Source: Streptomyces longhuiensis (GTDB lineage: Bacteria > Actinomycetota > Actinomycetes > Streptomycetales > Streptomycetaceae). From it: a stretch of 64,000 nt of DNA. Positions 29,129 through 37,190 of the stretch are shown here, piece after piece. Positions within the stretch are counted from its first letter, which is position 1. Each line of letters opens with the position of its first letter. Location of the stretch: the NCBI RefSeq assembly GCF_020616555.1, contig NZ_CP085173.1:4041501-4105500 (forward strand), in the 5' to 3' direction. The notes below the pieces were generated by a model. The model had not been told where the DNA came from and did not search any database. It saw nothing but the letters and a program-made list of their open reading frames with translations. Both the position numbers and the translations under genes were made by a program.

Positions 29129-29926
29129 TCAGCAGCTGGGGACCTTGCTCGCGTCACCCTTGTCCAGGGCCGTCAGGGCGGAGACCGCGCCCCGCAGCGT
29201 CGTCACGGGGATCAACCGCATGCCCTTGGGCAACTCGGCCTTGGCGTCGCCGCACTCCGCCCGCGGCACCAGGAACACCTTCGCGCCGTCCCGCCAGGCG
29301 GCCTGCGTCTTGAGCGAGACCCCGCCGACCGCGCCGACCTTCCCGCCGGAGGTGATGGTGCCCGTACCGGCGATGGAACGGCCGCCCGTGAGGTCGCCGC
29401 CGCTGCCGTTGCCGTCCAGCTTGTCGACGATGCCGAGGGAGAAGAAGAGTCCCGCGCTCGGCCCGCCGACGTCAGCGAGCTGAAGCTTCACGTGCACGTC
29501 CTGCGGGTCCTTGCCCAGATAGCCGAGCGCCGCCTCGGTCGCGGAGTCCTGCGACTTCTTCATCTCGCCGAGGTTGTGCTGCTCGATCTCCTTGGTGGAG
29601 TCGCCCGCCGGGTACACGGAGTCGCGGGGCATGACCGCACGGTCCGTTCGGAACCAGCTGTCGACGACATCGCCGAGACTCACCTCCGCGTCGGGCCCCG
29701 TGGCCACGATCGTCACCATGCGCAGCTTCCCCGAGGTGTCGCGGGTGGGCGCTCCGGAGATGTCGATGACGGGCTTCCCCTTCGAATCCCCGAGCACATC
29801 GGTGGTCGGCCCGGGCTGCGCGATGGCGAACGGCAGCGGTGCGAACCCCGCCACGGCAAGCAGAGCCACCACAGGCAGAGCACAAACGGCAAGGGCCCTG
29901 GGCCGCGAAATCCGAGAGAGAAGCAC
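29129..29926 (-). CDS. Secreted or membrane-anchored Lon-type (S16) serine protease domain protein
   Basis: A 265-aa protein with an N-terminal signal/anchor segment (about residues 12-36) and a Lon C-terminal proteolytic fold. The catalytic pair is visible: Ser157 in VGGPSAGLFFSLG and Lys206 in GKVGAVGGVSLKTQAA. No AAA ATPase domain is present and no PDZ is obvious. YlbL-like proteins of Bacillus and actinobacteria share this plan. Substrate unknown. It is convergent with the ABC operon. Confidence 0.8.
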   Translation of the reverse strand: MLLSRISRPRALAVCALPVVALLAVAGFAPLPFAIAQPGPTTDVLGDSKGKPVIDISGAPTRDTSGKLRMVTIVATGPDAEVSLGDVVDSWFRTDRAVMPRDSVYPAGDSTKEIEQHNLGEMKKSQDSATEAALGYLGKDPQDVHVKLQLADVGGPSAGLFFSLGIVDKLDGNGSGGDLTGGRSIAGTGTITSGGKVGAVGGVSLKTQAAWRDGAKVFLVPRAECGDAKAELPKGMRLIPVTTLRGAVSALTALDKGDASKVPSC

Positions 29927-29989
29927 GAGCCCAATCTAACGCGAGGAACAGACGCGCCCAGTGTGGCGGGGGCACCCGCCGGTTGTTCA

Positions 29990-30420
29990 AGAGGCGCATG
30001 GGGAACTGCGCCGCTTCACACAAGGACGCGGGATTCGGGACGCTTCGCTCAGGGGGCGGGGAACGGCTCCACTTCACACAGGGGCGCGGGATTCGGGACG
30101 CTTCGCTCAGGGGGACGGGGAACGGCTCCACTTCACACAGGGGCGCGGGGAACGGCGCGATCAGCCGAGATGAACCAGCAGCCGACAGCAAACCGACGGC
30201 TCATCCAAGGGCGCGGGGAACGGCGCGATCAACCGAGACGGACCCGCAGACGAAAACGGACCCCTCCAAGGGGCGCGGGGAACTGCGCGACCAGCCGAGA
30301 CGAACCAGCAGCCGACAACGAACCGACGGCTCATCCAAGGGCGCGGGGAACGGCGCGATCAACCGAGACGGACCCGCAGACGAAAACGGACCCCTCCAAG
30401 GGGCGCGGGGAACTGCGCAA
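29990..30420. repeat. Intergenic repeat cluster built on a GGGGCGCGGGGAAC element
   Basis: At least seven copies of a (G)GGCGCGGGGAAC(T/G)GCGC element or close variants occur here. Two adjacent units of about 130 bp (from 30162 and from 30292) are nearly identical, and two units of 58-59 bp lie upstream (around 30020-30120). GGGGCGCGGGGAACTGCGCGAC-like elements are scattered in intergenic regions of many Streptomyces genomes (from memory). No gene is supported in the 566-base gap between the Lon-like and IclR genes. Confidence 0.8.
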
Positions 30421-30492
30421 AACCCCCGCCCCTGATACCCCGCACAAACACCGGCACTGACACCCCGCACAAACAACCGATCAGGCAGCGCG

Positions 30493-31134
30493 CTAGCGCA
30501 ACGCGTCGGCCACTTCCCGCGCCGCATCAAGAACCCGCGGCCCCACCCGCTCAGGGACGGAGTCCGAAAGCATCACGACCCCCACACTCCCCTCGAGCCC
30601 GCTCACCCCCACCAACGCCGCCGCAGCGCCACACGCACCGGCCTCCAGCTCCCCATGGGTCAGCGTGTAACCAGGCTCGGGCACATGCCCCTGCCGCGCG
30701 GCGAGTATCGCCCGCCCCGCGGCCCCCCGGTCGAGCGGATGCCGGAACCCCGCCCGGTACGCCACGTGATAGTCCGTCCAGGTCGGCTCGACGACGGCCA
30801 CGGCGAGCGCCTCCGAGCCGTCGACCAGCGTGAGATGCGCGGTGGCCCCGATGTCCTCGGCAAGAGATCGCAGCGCCGGCAGCGCGGCCTCCCGTACCAG
30901 CGGATGCACCTGGCGGCCCAGGCGCAGCACGCCGAGCCCCACCCGCGCCCGGCCTCCGAGGTCGCGTCGGACCAGGGCGTGCTGTTCGAGCGTGGCGAGC
31001 AAGCGGTACACGACGGTGCGGTTCACGCCGAGCTTGTTGGACAGCTCGGTGACCGTCAGCCCGTGGTCGGTGTCGGCGAGCAGCTTGAGGACACGCAGTC
31101 CTCGGTCGAGCGTCTGGGAGGTCTCCGCGGTCAC
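30493..31134 (-). CDS. IclR family transcriptional regulator
   Basis: A 213-aa regulator. The N-terminal HTH is TLDRGLRVLKLLADTDHGLTVTELSNKLGVNRTVVYRLLATLEQ. The C-terminal effector domain includes ATAHLTLVDGSEALAVAVVEP and HPLDRGAAGRAIL. The GTG at 31134 is chosen because AAGGAG lies 8 bases upstream. The regulated target is not evident; neighbouring genes are on the same strand, not divergent. Confidence 0.86.
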   Translation of the reverse strand: MTAETSQTLDRGLRVLKLLADTDHGLTVTELSNKLGVNRTVVYRLLATLEQHALVRRDLGGRARVGLGVLRLGRQVHPLVREAALPALRSLAEDIGATAHLTLVDGSEALAVAVVEPTWTDYHVAYRAGFRHPLDRGAAGRAILAARQGHVPEPGYTLTHGELEAGACGAAAALVGVSGLEGSVGVVMLSDSVPERVGPRVLDAAREVADALR

Positions 31135-31496
31135 GACGCCCACTCCTTAGTGGTGAAGGCGGCGGCCCCCTCCGCGGCGGTTGCGACGCCGGTCCCGTGG
31201 GCGACGCGCGTCAGAGGCCGCCGGTCGGCAATCGACCCGGTTCGGATGGTCCCGGGCGGAGGCGCATGGCGCACCGGCTGCGCTCCGCGGCGGCTCTGCC
31301 ACGGGGCGTGTGCGTTGCCGGGAATGTAGCGAGGTCGTCCCGCTCAGCGGAAGACTCCGTCCAGAATCCGGGCAGTAACTATCCCGAGCTGTACCGATTG
31401 CCCCGTTACGCGGGTGGGATCAACGGAACGTGCACCGCCTCTGCACGTAGTGCACACAATTCTTGGCGCGCCGACCTTGGACGGCGCGAAGCGACG
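31135..31496. other. Intergenic region upstream of the IclR gene
   Basis: About 360 bases without a gene. It contains a perfect inverted repeat TGCAC-GTA-GTGCA at 31442-31454, a possible operator for the IclR protein or another regulator; this is a guess from symmetry alone. Confidence 0.35.
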
Positions 31497-33302
31497 TCAC
31501 TTCATCCGGGTGGCCCACTCCTGGACCTTCGCGATGCGCTGCCGCAACTGCCCGGCCGTGGCCTCCGCGCTCGGCGGCCCCCCGCACACCCGCCGCAGCT
31601 CGGTGTGGATGACGCCGTGCGGCTTCCCGCTCTGATGTACGTACGCCCCGACCATCGTGTTCAGCGACTTACGGAGTTCGAGGAGCTCCTTGTGCGAGAC
31701 GACGGGCCGCCGCTCGGCCGGCATCTCGAGAAGATCGGCCTCGCTGTCCGGCTTCTTCTTGCTGTGCGCGATCTGCCGGGCCTGCCGCTTCTGGAGCAGC
31801 ATCTGCACCTGGTCGGGTTCGAGGAGCCCGGGAATGCCGAGGTAGTCCTGCTCCTCCTCGCTCCCCGGGTGGGCCTGCATGCCGAACTCGGCGCCGTCGT
31901 AGAGGACCCGGTCGAACGTGGCCTCGGACTCCAGCGCCTCGAAGGAGAACTGCTCCTGCTCCCCCGTGTCCTCGTCCTGCTCCTTGTTCGCCTCGTCCAT
32001 CTCCTGCTCGGACTCGGCGTAGGGGTCCTCCTCGCCGTCCTTCTTCGGCTTGTCGAGCACGTGGTCGCGCTCGACCTCCATCTCGTTGGCGAAGCCGAGG
32101 AGGTCGGGGACGGTGGGCAGGAAGACGGACGCGGTCTCGCCGCGCCGCCGTGAACGTACGAAACGGCCCACGGCCTGCGCGAAGAAGAGCGGGGTCGAGA
32201 TCGTCGTCGCGTAGACGCCCACGGCGAGCCGCGGCACGTCGACGCCCTCGGACACCATGCGGACGGCGACCATCCAGCGGTCGTTGCTCCCCGAGAAGTC
32301 GTCGATCCGCTTCGACGCGCCGGTGTCGTCGGACAGGACGGTCGTGGGCTTCGTGCCGGTGATCTCCCGGATCAGCTTGGCGTAGGCGCGGGCGGAGTCC
32401 TGGTCGGCGGCGATGACGAGGCCGCCGGCGTCCGGGATGCCCTTGCGGACCTCGGTGAGCCGCTGGTCGGCAGCGCGCAGCACACTCGGCATCCACTCGC
32501 CGCGCGGGTCGAGGGCGGTGCGCCAGGCCTGGCTGATGGCGTCCTTGGTCATGGGTTCGCCGAGCCGGGCGGCGATCTCGTCACCGGCCTTCGTGCGCCA
32601 CCGCATGTTGCCGCTGTAGGAGAGGAAGATGACGGGCCGCACGACACCGTCGCCGAGCGCGCTGCCGTAGCCGTACGTGTAGTCGGCGGAGGAGCGCCTG
32701 ATGCCGTCCTTGCCCTCTTCGTACTGGACGAAGGGGATCGGGTTGGTGTCCGAGCGGAACGGCGTACCGGTGAGGGCGAGCCGTCGGGTCGCCGGCTCGA
32801 AGGCCTCCAGGCACGCCTCACCCCACGACTTGCTGTCACCGGCGTGGTGGATCTCGTCGAGGATGACGAGCGTCTTGCGCTGCTCGCTGCGGTTGCGGTG
32901 CAGCATCGGCCGCACGCCCACACCCGCGTACGTGACGGCGACGCCCTGGTACTCCTTGCTGAGCGGCCCCGCGCTGTACTCCGGGTCCAGCTTGATCCCT
33001 ATGCGCGCGGCGGCCTCGGCCCACTGCTTCTTCAGGTGCTCGGTCGGCGCGACCACGGTCACCTGCTGCACGACATGGTGGTGCAGCAGCCAGGACGCGA
33101 GGGTGAGCGCGAACGTCGTCTTGCCGGCGCCCGGGGTGGCGACGGCGAGAAAGTCTCGCGGCTGCTCCTGGAGGTACCGCTCCATGGCCCCTTGCTGCCA
33201 GGCACGCAGCTTGCCCGCGGTGCCCCAGGGGGCGCGCCCGGGGAAGGCGGGTGAGAGGTGGTGGGAGGAGGCGGAAGCGGTGGCGGCGGCGGTGGTAGTC
33301 AC
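31497..33302 (-). CDS. DEAD/DEAH-box helicase
   Basis: A 601-aa superfamily 2 helicase. Motif I is ATPGAGKTT (residues 55-63), motif II is the DEIHH form of DEAH, motif III is LTGTPFR, and motif VI is FFAQAVGRFVRSRRRGETASVF. The C-terminal part has an acidic linker (EDPYAESEQEMDEANKEQDEDTGEQE). It resembles the UvrB/RecG-like ResIII family helicases; role in DNA or RNA metabolism unknown. The GTG at 33302 has CGGAG just upstream; an in-frame TTG at 33329 is the alternative start. Confidence 0.83.
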   Translation of the reverse strand: MTTTAAATASASSHHLSPAFPGRAPWGTAGKLRAWQQGAMERYLQEQPRDFLAVATPGAGKTTFALTLASWLLHHHVVQQVTVVAPTEHLKKQWAEAAARIGIKLDPEYSAGPLSKEYQGVAVTYAGVGVRPMLHRNRSEQRKTLVILDEIHHAGDSKSWGEACLEAFEPATRRLALTGTPFRSDTNPIPFVQYEEGKDGIRRSSADYTYGYGSALGDGVVRPVIFLSYSGNMRWRTKAGDEIAARLGEPMTKDAISQAWRTALDPRGEWMPSVLRAADQRLTEVRKGIPDAGGLVIAADQDSARAYAKLIREITGTKPTTVLSDDTGASKRIDDFSGSNDRWMVAVRMVSEGVDVPRLAVGVYATTISTPLFFAQAVGRFVRSRRRGETASVFLPTVPDLLGFANEMEVERDHVLDKPKKDGEEDPYAESEQEMDEANKEQDEDTGEQEQFSFEALESEATFDRVLYDGAEFGMQAHPGSEEEQDYLGIPGLLEPDQVQMLLQKRQARQIAHSKKKPDSEADLLEMPAERRPVVSHKELLELRKSLNTMVGAYVHQSGKPHGVIHTELRRVCGGPPSAEATAGQLRQRIAKVQEWATRMK

Positions 33303-33440
33303 GGTCTCCGGGTTCGACGGGCGCGGCAACGGGGCGATGATCGGAGGGGGTCGGGTACGTACGACAACCGGGCCACCCTACCGGTGGCCCCCTCGCTTCC
33401 CCGGGCAGACTCGGGGGCTCGGGCACCGGATGCGACGGGC

Positions 33441-33693
33441 CTCACATCCGTCGGGCGATGAGTCTCACATGCGCCGGGCGATGAGCCTCACGTACGTCGG
33501 GCGATGGTCCTAACACCCGTAGTGCGGTGGGTCGTACACCCGTCGTGAGGTGGGCCTCACACCCGGCACGCGATGGCCCCGCATCCGTCGCGCGGCGGCT
33601 CTCGCATGTGCCGCACGACGGCTCTCGCATCGGCTGTCCGACGGCTCTCACATCCGCTGTCCGACGGTCCTCACCTGCCCTTCAGCGCCGCGC
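33441..33693. repeat. Eleven-unit 23-bp tandem repeat array
   Basis: Eleven consecutive units start exactly 23 bases apart (33441, 33464, 33487 and so on to 33671). The unit is CTCACATCCGTCGGGCGATGAGT with many substitutions but no length change. The period is not a multiple of three and there are no spacers, so it is neither coding nor CRISPR. Confidence 0.85.
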
Positions 33694-33900
33694 GGCCCGC
33701 ACCCGCTTGGCCTGCCCGACACGGCTCGTACCGCCGCCCGCCAGCGCTGCTCGGTCCATACCTGCGCGGCCTGCCCGTCAGCCCCGCTCGGCGCGTACCT
33801 GCGTGGCCTGTCCGACGGGACTCGTACCGTCCGTGTACCGCCCGTCAGCCCCGCGCGGCCCGCACCCGCGCGGCCTGCCCGTCAGCGCCGCTCGGCGCGT
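33694..33900. repeat. Degenerate ~37-bp repeats running into the MFS gene 3' end
   Basis: Blocks such as CGTCAGC(C/G)CCGC(T/G)CGGC recur at 33776, 33843 and 33880 with linking GCGGCCTGCC segments. The last copy includes the MFS stop codon and its final codons (RVRAERR), so copies of the gene end seem to have been reiterated downstream. Confidence 0.6.
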
Positions 33901-35444
33901 ACCCGTGTGGCGACCCACGCCCCCGCCAGCGCCACCACCGCCATCGGCAGGAACACCGCCGCGAACGCCGCCGGATGCGACCCGCCGGCCGCCGTGGCGC
34001 CGTGCGCGGCCCCCACCGCTCCGCCCCCGAGCGCGGCGAACGCGGCGCCGCCCACGGCGAGCAGGACGACATTCGACAGGCCGTCCGAGATCTGCAGCGC
34101 GGCCGAGTTCGCCCCGGCCTCCTCCGGGGCGGACAACTGGAGCAGCAGCACGCTCGTGGACGAGATCACCAGGCCCATCCCGAGACACCCGAAGCCCCAC
34201 GCCACCGCCACGATCCACACCGGCACGGCCTGGATCAGGACGCTCGGAGCGGTGACGATGGCCGCGGCCACCAGGACCATCCCGCCCGCCATCATGCGCT
34301 CCCGGTACGGCTCCAGGCCCGGCCGGGACTGCACGTACGAGCCCAGCGCCCACGTGGCCCCGCCCACCGCCAGTGACAGCCCGGCCGCCATCGGCGAGAG
34401 CCCGCGCTGGGTGACGAGCATCAGCGGCACGAAGGACTCGGCCGCGATGAAGGACCCGGCGGCGACCCCGCGCAGGAGGACCACGGCGGGCAGCCCGCGG
34501 GCGGCGCGGTATGTACCCCGGGGCAGCAGCCCGAGCACGGCCGGCACGAGCAGGGCGACGCCCACGGCGCCGGGGAGCAGGGACACCCAGGCCAGGTCCT
34601 GGGCCGCGTACTGAAGGAACCCGGCGCCGAAGGAGATCCCGAGAGCGAGCCGGACACGACGCCGGTCGACGGCGCCCGGGACGGCGCCGTCGGCGGGTCC
34701 GGAGGCGCGGCGACGGATCTGGGGCAGGGCGAGCGCGAGCGGGAACACGACCAGCACGGGGATCCCGATGAACACCCACCGCCACCCGAGGTGCTCGGTC
34801 ACGGCGCCGGAGGCGAGCGGCCCGACGACGGAGGGGACCACCCAGCTCGCGGCGAAGGCGGCCATGATCGCGGGCCGCAGGCGCTCCGGATAGGCGCGGC
34901 TGACAACGACGTACAACGCCACGATGACCAGCCCGCCCCCCAGCCCCTGCACGGCCCGCCCGGCGATGAACATCCACATGGACGCCGCGGTGCCGGCGAG
35001 CAGCAGCCCGGCCGCGAACGCCGCGATCCCCGCCCCCAGCGGCGCCAGCGGCCCACGCCGGTCGGCCCACTGCCCGGACAGCACCATGCCGAAGAGGCTG
35101 GTGGTGAAGTAGGCGGAGAAGGCGAACGCGTAGAGCGACACCCCGTCGAGCTCACGCGCGGCGACGGGCATGGCGGTCCCGACGGCGGTGGCCTCGAACG
35201 CGATCAGCAGAACGACGGAGACGATGCCGATGCTGAGAGCGCGATATCCCCGCCCGAGCACGCCTTCACCGGTCCTGCCGTCGGCAGCGATGTCGGCAGC
35301 CATTTCGGCAGCGCCATCAGCAGCAAGTCCGGCGGGGGTGTCGGAGGCGAAATCGGGCGCGAGATCGGAGGCGCCGTCGCGGGCGAAATCGGGGGCGATG
35401 TCGCGGGCGACAGCGGCGTCACCGGACGGTTCCAGGGCGGTCAT
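33882..35444 (-). CDS. MFS transporter, DHA2-like drug exporter
   Basis: A 520-aa major facilitator protein with about 12-14 hydrophobic helices. The loop GQWADRRGPLAPLG matches the MFS motif A, and GRAVQGLGGGLVIVALYVVVSRAYPERLRP matches drug:proton antiporter family signatures. Residues about 5-50 before the first helix are a repetitive Asp/Ala stretch (DIAPDFARDGASDLAPDFASD) encoded by short DNA repeats. Substrate unknown. The ATG at 35444 is chosen as first ATG in the coding frame with typical codon use; longer starts are possible. Confidence 0.82.
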   Translation of the reverse strand: MTALEPSGDAAVARDIAPDFARDGASDLAPDFASDTPAGLAADGAAEMAADIAADGRTGEGVLGRGYRALSIGIVSVVLLIAFEATAVGTAMPVAARELDGVSLYAFAFSAYFTTSLFGMVLSGQWADRRGPLAPLGAGIAAFAAGLLLAGTAASMWMFIAGRAVQGLGGGLVIVALYVVVSRAYPERLRPAIMAAFAASWVVPSVVGPLASGAVTEHLGWRWVFIGIPVLVVFPLALALPQIRRRASGPADGAVPGAVDRRRVRLALGISFGAGFLQYAAQDLAWVSLLPGAVGVALLVPAVLGLLPRGTYRAARGLPAVVLLRGVAAGSFIAAESFVPLMLVTQRGLSPMAAGLSLAVGGATWALGSYVQSRPGLEPYRERMMAGGMVLVAAAIVTAPSVLIQAVPVWIVAVAWGFGCLGMGLVISSTSVLLLQLSAPEEAGANSAALQISDGLSNVVLLAVGGAAFAALGGGAVGAAHGATAAGGSHPAAFAAVFLPMAVVALAGAWVATRVRAERR

Positions 35445-35636
35445 GAGCTTCAGAGTAAGGGGCACCACGCCACTTGACCCCTGTCGGTGGTCCCCGTTCT
35501 CCTGGTCCCTTGGTCGTACGACCATGAACGGCGTATGGCAGTCACATTGCGACCCACGCGCCTCTCTTGGCGCGACGACGCACGGGCCGTACGGTCAAAG
35601 ACATCGAGTTCAACGAACCTTGTTCCGAACTCAGTT

Positions 35637-35708
35637 GGCCGTGTGCCCGAGTGGTTTAGGGATTCGCCTGCAAAGCGAAGCACACCGGTTCGATTCCGGT
35701 CACGGCCT
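35637..35708 (+). tRNA. tRNA-Cys (GCA)
   Basis: A full cloverleaf can be folded: 7-bp acceptor GGCCGTG/CACGGCC, anticodon stem TTCGC/GCGAA with loop CTGCAAA giving anticodon GCA, T-stem ACCGG/CCGGT with loop TTCGATT, and discriminator T as usual for tRNA-Cys. CCA is not encoded. A strong terminator follows 18 bases later. It sits at the left border of the accessory region, a common place for integration, but no duplicated tRNA 3' end was seen. Confidence 0.93.
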
Positions 35709-35720
35709 CGACCAGCACGT

Positions 35721-36494
35721 TCATGAAGGGGCGCCCCGTTTCAAGGGGCGCCCCTTTGGCGTTGGCCGACAGGCACCGCGGGCGTGAAGAGCAGCGGAGC
35801 GGCCGGACTCACCCGATGCGCGGCGGACCACTCGGCAGGTTCGGGCGCCGGGGCACCACCAAAGGTCCTGGGCGACACGCCGGGCGGCATCAGCTGCGAA
35901 GCCGGCAGCACTCTCCCGCACGGCACGGTCGCCCACGTCGGCGCCACCGCCGCCCACTCCGACCGAGATCTCCAGAAGCTCATCCCTTCGCTTGCCCGGC
36001 GGGCAGTCGACGAACAGGTGGGCGCCCAGCCCGTCGAGAGTTCCACCCGCGTCGCCAAGCGTGAGGCGCGTACCACCGGACTTGCGGAGATCACGCTCGA
36101 CGTCGTCGCGGGTGCAGTCGCCGCCCTGGAGGTACCAGTAGGCAACCCTGATGGACACGTCGCCCCCGGTCAGCAGACATTGCCCTGGTCCCTGACCCCG
36201 CACGACGTCACGACTGCCCCCTTCGACGGCGAAACCGTAGGCGTCCCTCTGCCGGAACCGTTCACCCCGCTCCGGCATCAGGCACTTCAGGGCCCCGCCC
36301 GGCAGAGACCTCTCGCACACCTTCGCGGGCACCGCCACGAGGGGATTCTCGTCGGGCCACAACCACCAGACACCGAGACCGCCCAGAACCAGCACCACGG
36401 CCACGACAGCTGCGGGCAGCTTTCACCGTGCGCGACCACGGGAGCCGCCCCGTTGCCCGGCCACGACTCCATCCGCCATGGCCTCATCTGTCAT
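35721..36494 (-). pseudogene. Membrane-anchored hypothetical protein, apparently disrupted
   Basis: The frame opens with ATG at 36494 (GGATGAGGG upstream) and reads MTDEAMADGVVAGQRGGSRG, then meets an in-frame TGA at codon 24. It resumes with KLPAAVVAVVLVLGGLGVWWLWP, a TM helix, and a Cys-containing extracytoplasmic domain with VCERSLPGGALKCLMPERGERF, QCLLTGGDVSIRVAYWY and LGAHLFVDCPPGKRRDEL. After about 35870 codon quality drops and another frame (PEPAEWSAAHRVSPAAPLLFTPAVP) looks more protein-like, suggesting a frameshift. A restart at GTG 36404 could still give a shortened protein. Family unknown. Confidence 0.5.
35726..35757 (+). terminator. Terminator after tRNA-Cys
   Basis: A 12-bp stem AAGGGGCGCCCC/GGGGCGCCCCTT with loop GTTTCAA and a T-rich end. 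Confidence 0.85.
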
Positions 36495-36694
36495 GCCCTC
36501 ATCCTGTCATCGCGGCCAGCGGCGCTCCGTCAAGGCGGACGGAGTGCGTCACCCGAGACGGACGGCCCGCCGTCCCGCCCACCACTGGCCTGCGGCACTG
36601 ATCACCCGGACGTGGGGTGACCAGTGCGTCCGGTCCTCGTTTCCCAGAATCCCGCCTCGAATCAAGGCAGTTGGGGCACACGGGGATGCGAGTA

Positions 36695-36709
36695 CACACA
36701 CGGGGAGGA
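36695..36709 (+). promoter_or_regulatory. ACGGGGA-type motif upstream of the first WXG-like module
   Basis: ACACACGGGGAGGAC lies just before the start of the 118-aa gene and includes its ribosome-binding site; a second ACACGGGGA lies at 36678-36686. A similar CACGGGGGAA block precedes the other WXG-like operons of this region. Confidence 0.45.
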
Positions 36710-36719
36710 CATCAGCATC

Positions 36720-37076
36720 ATGGCCATCGGACCTGCCCAGGGGCAGCAGGACCTCGCTTCGTCGCCGGCGCGGAAGCGTGCCGCGGCACGGGCGATCGAG
36801 AACCGCATCGAGCCCGACACGCGCCGCTCGGGCGAGTGGGCGGACGAGGACACGGGCGCCGCTGTCAGGGCGTTCGACGCGAAGGACGGGCACGGCTGGA
36901 TCACGTCATCGGCCCTGAAGAAAGCGCACAAGGCCTGGGGCGATCAGGTGAAGTCACTTATGAACAGGCTGAGTTCGGAGAAGGTGTCGCTGCGCGCCAC
37001 CACGGCCCTCCTCCAGGGCACGGACTTCGGTGTAGGGGCGCAGGTCCGGACGACGTCATCGCTCGACCGCTACTGA
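36720..37076 (+). CDS. Small helical protein, WXG-like partner (module 1)
   Basis: A 118-aa hydrophilic, mostly helical protein (RKRAAARAIENRIEPDTRR, ALKKAHKAWGDQVKSLMNRLSSEKVSLRATTALLQGTDF). It has no signal peptide. Size, helix content and position directly before a large WXG-like gene resemble ESX/LXG partner proteins; a clear W-x-G motif is not visible (AWG is the nearest). Second genes of this kind occur in module 2 at 43164. ATG 36720 is preceded by GGGGAGGA. Function unknown. Confidence 0.6.
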   Translation: MAIGPAQGQQDLASSPARKRAAARAIENRIEPDTRRSGEWADEDTGAAVRAFDAKDGHGWITSSALKKAHKAWGDQVKSLMNRLSSEKVSLRATTALLQGTDFGVGAQVRTTSSLDRY

Positions 37077-37190
37077 CACGGACAACGGAGAAGACGGACA
37101 ACGGACCCACGAGTCCGCACCGCGACGCCACACCGGCACATGCGCACCGCAGGCACCACGTCACCCACTCCGCCCGACGCACGAGGACGC

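Noticed and set aside
29492..30460. Long plus-strand open frames over the repeat cluster
   Set aside because: They arise from the repeats and from the antisense of the Lon-like gene; the translation is simply the repeated unit.
33441..33693. Possible CRISPR array
   Set aside because: Units follow each other directly with no unique spacers and no cas genes are present.
35637..35708. tRNA 3' end as an attachment site for the accessory block
   Set aside because: No second copy of the tRNA 3' end and no integrase gene could be found in the window.
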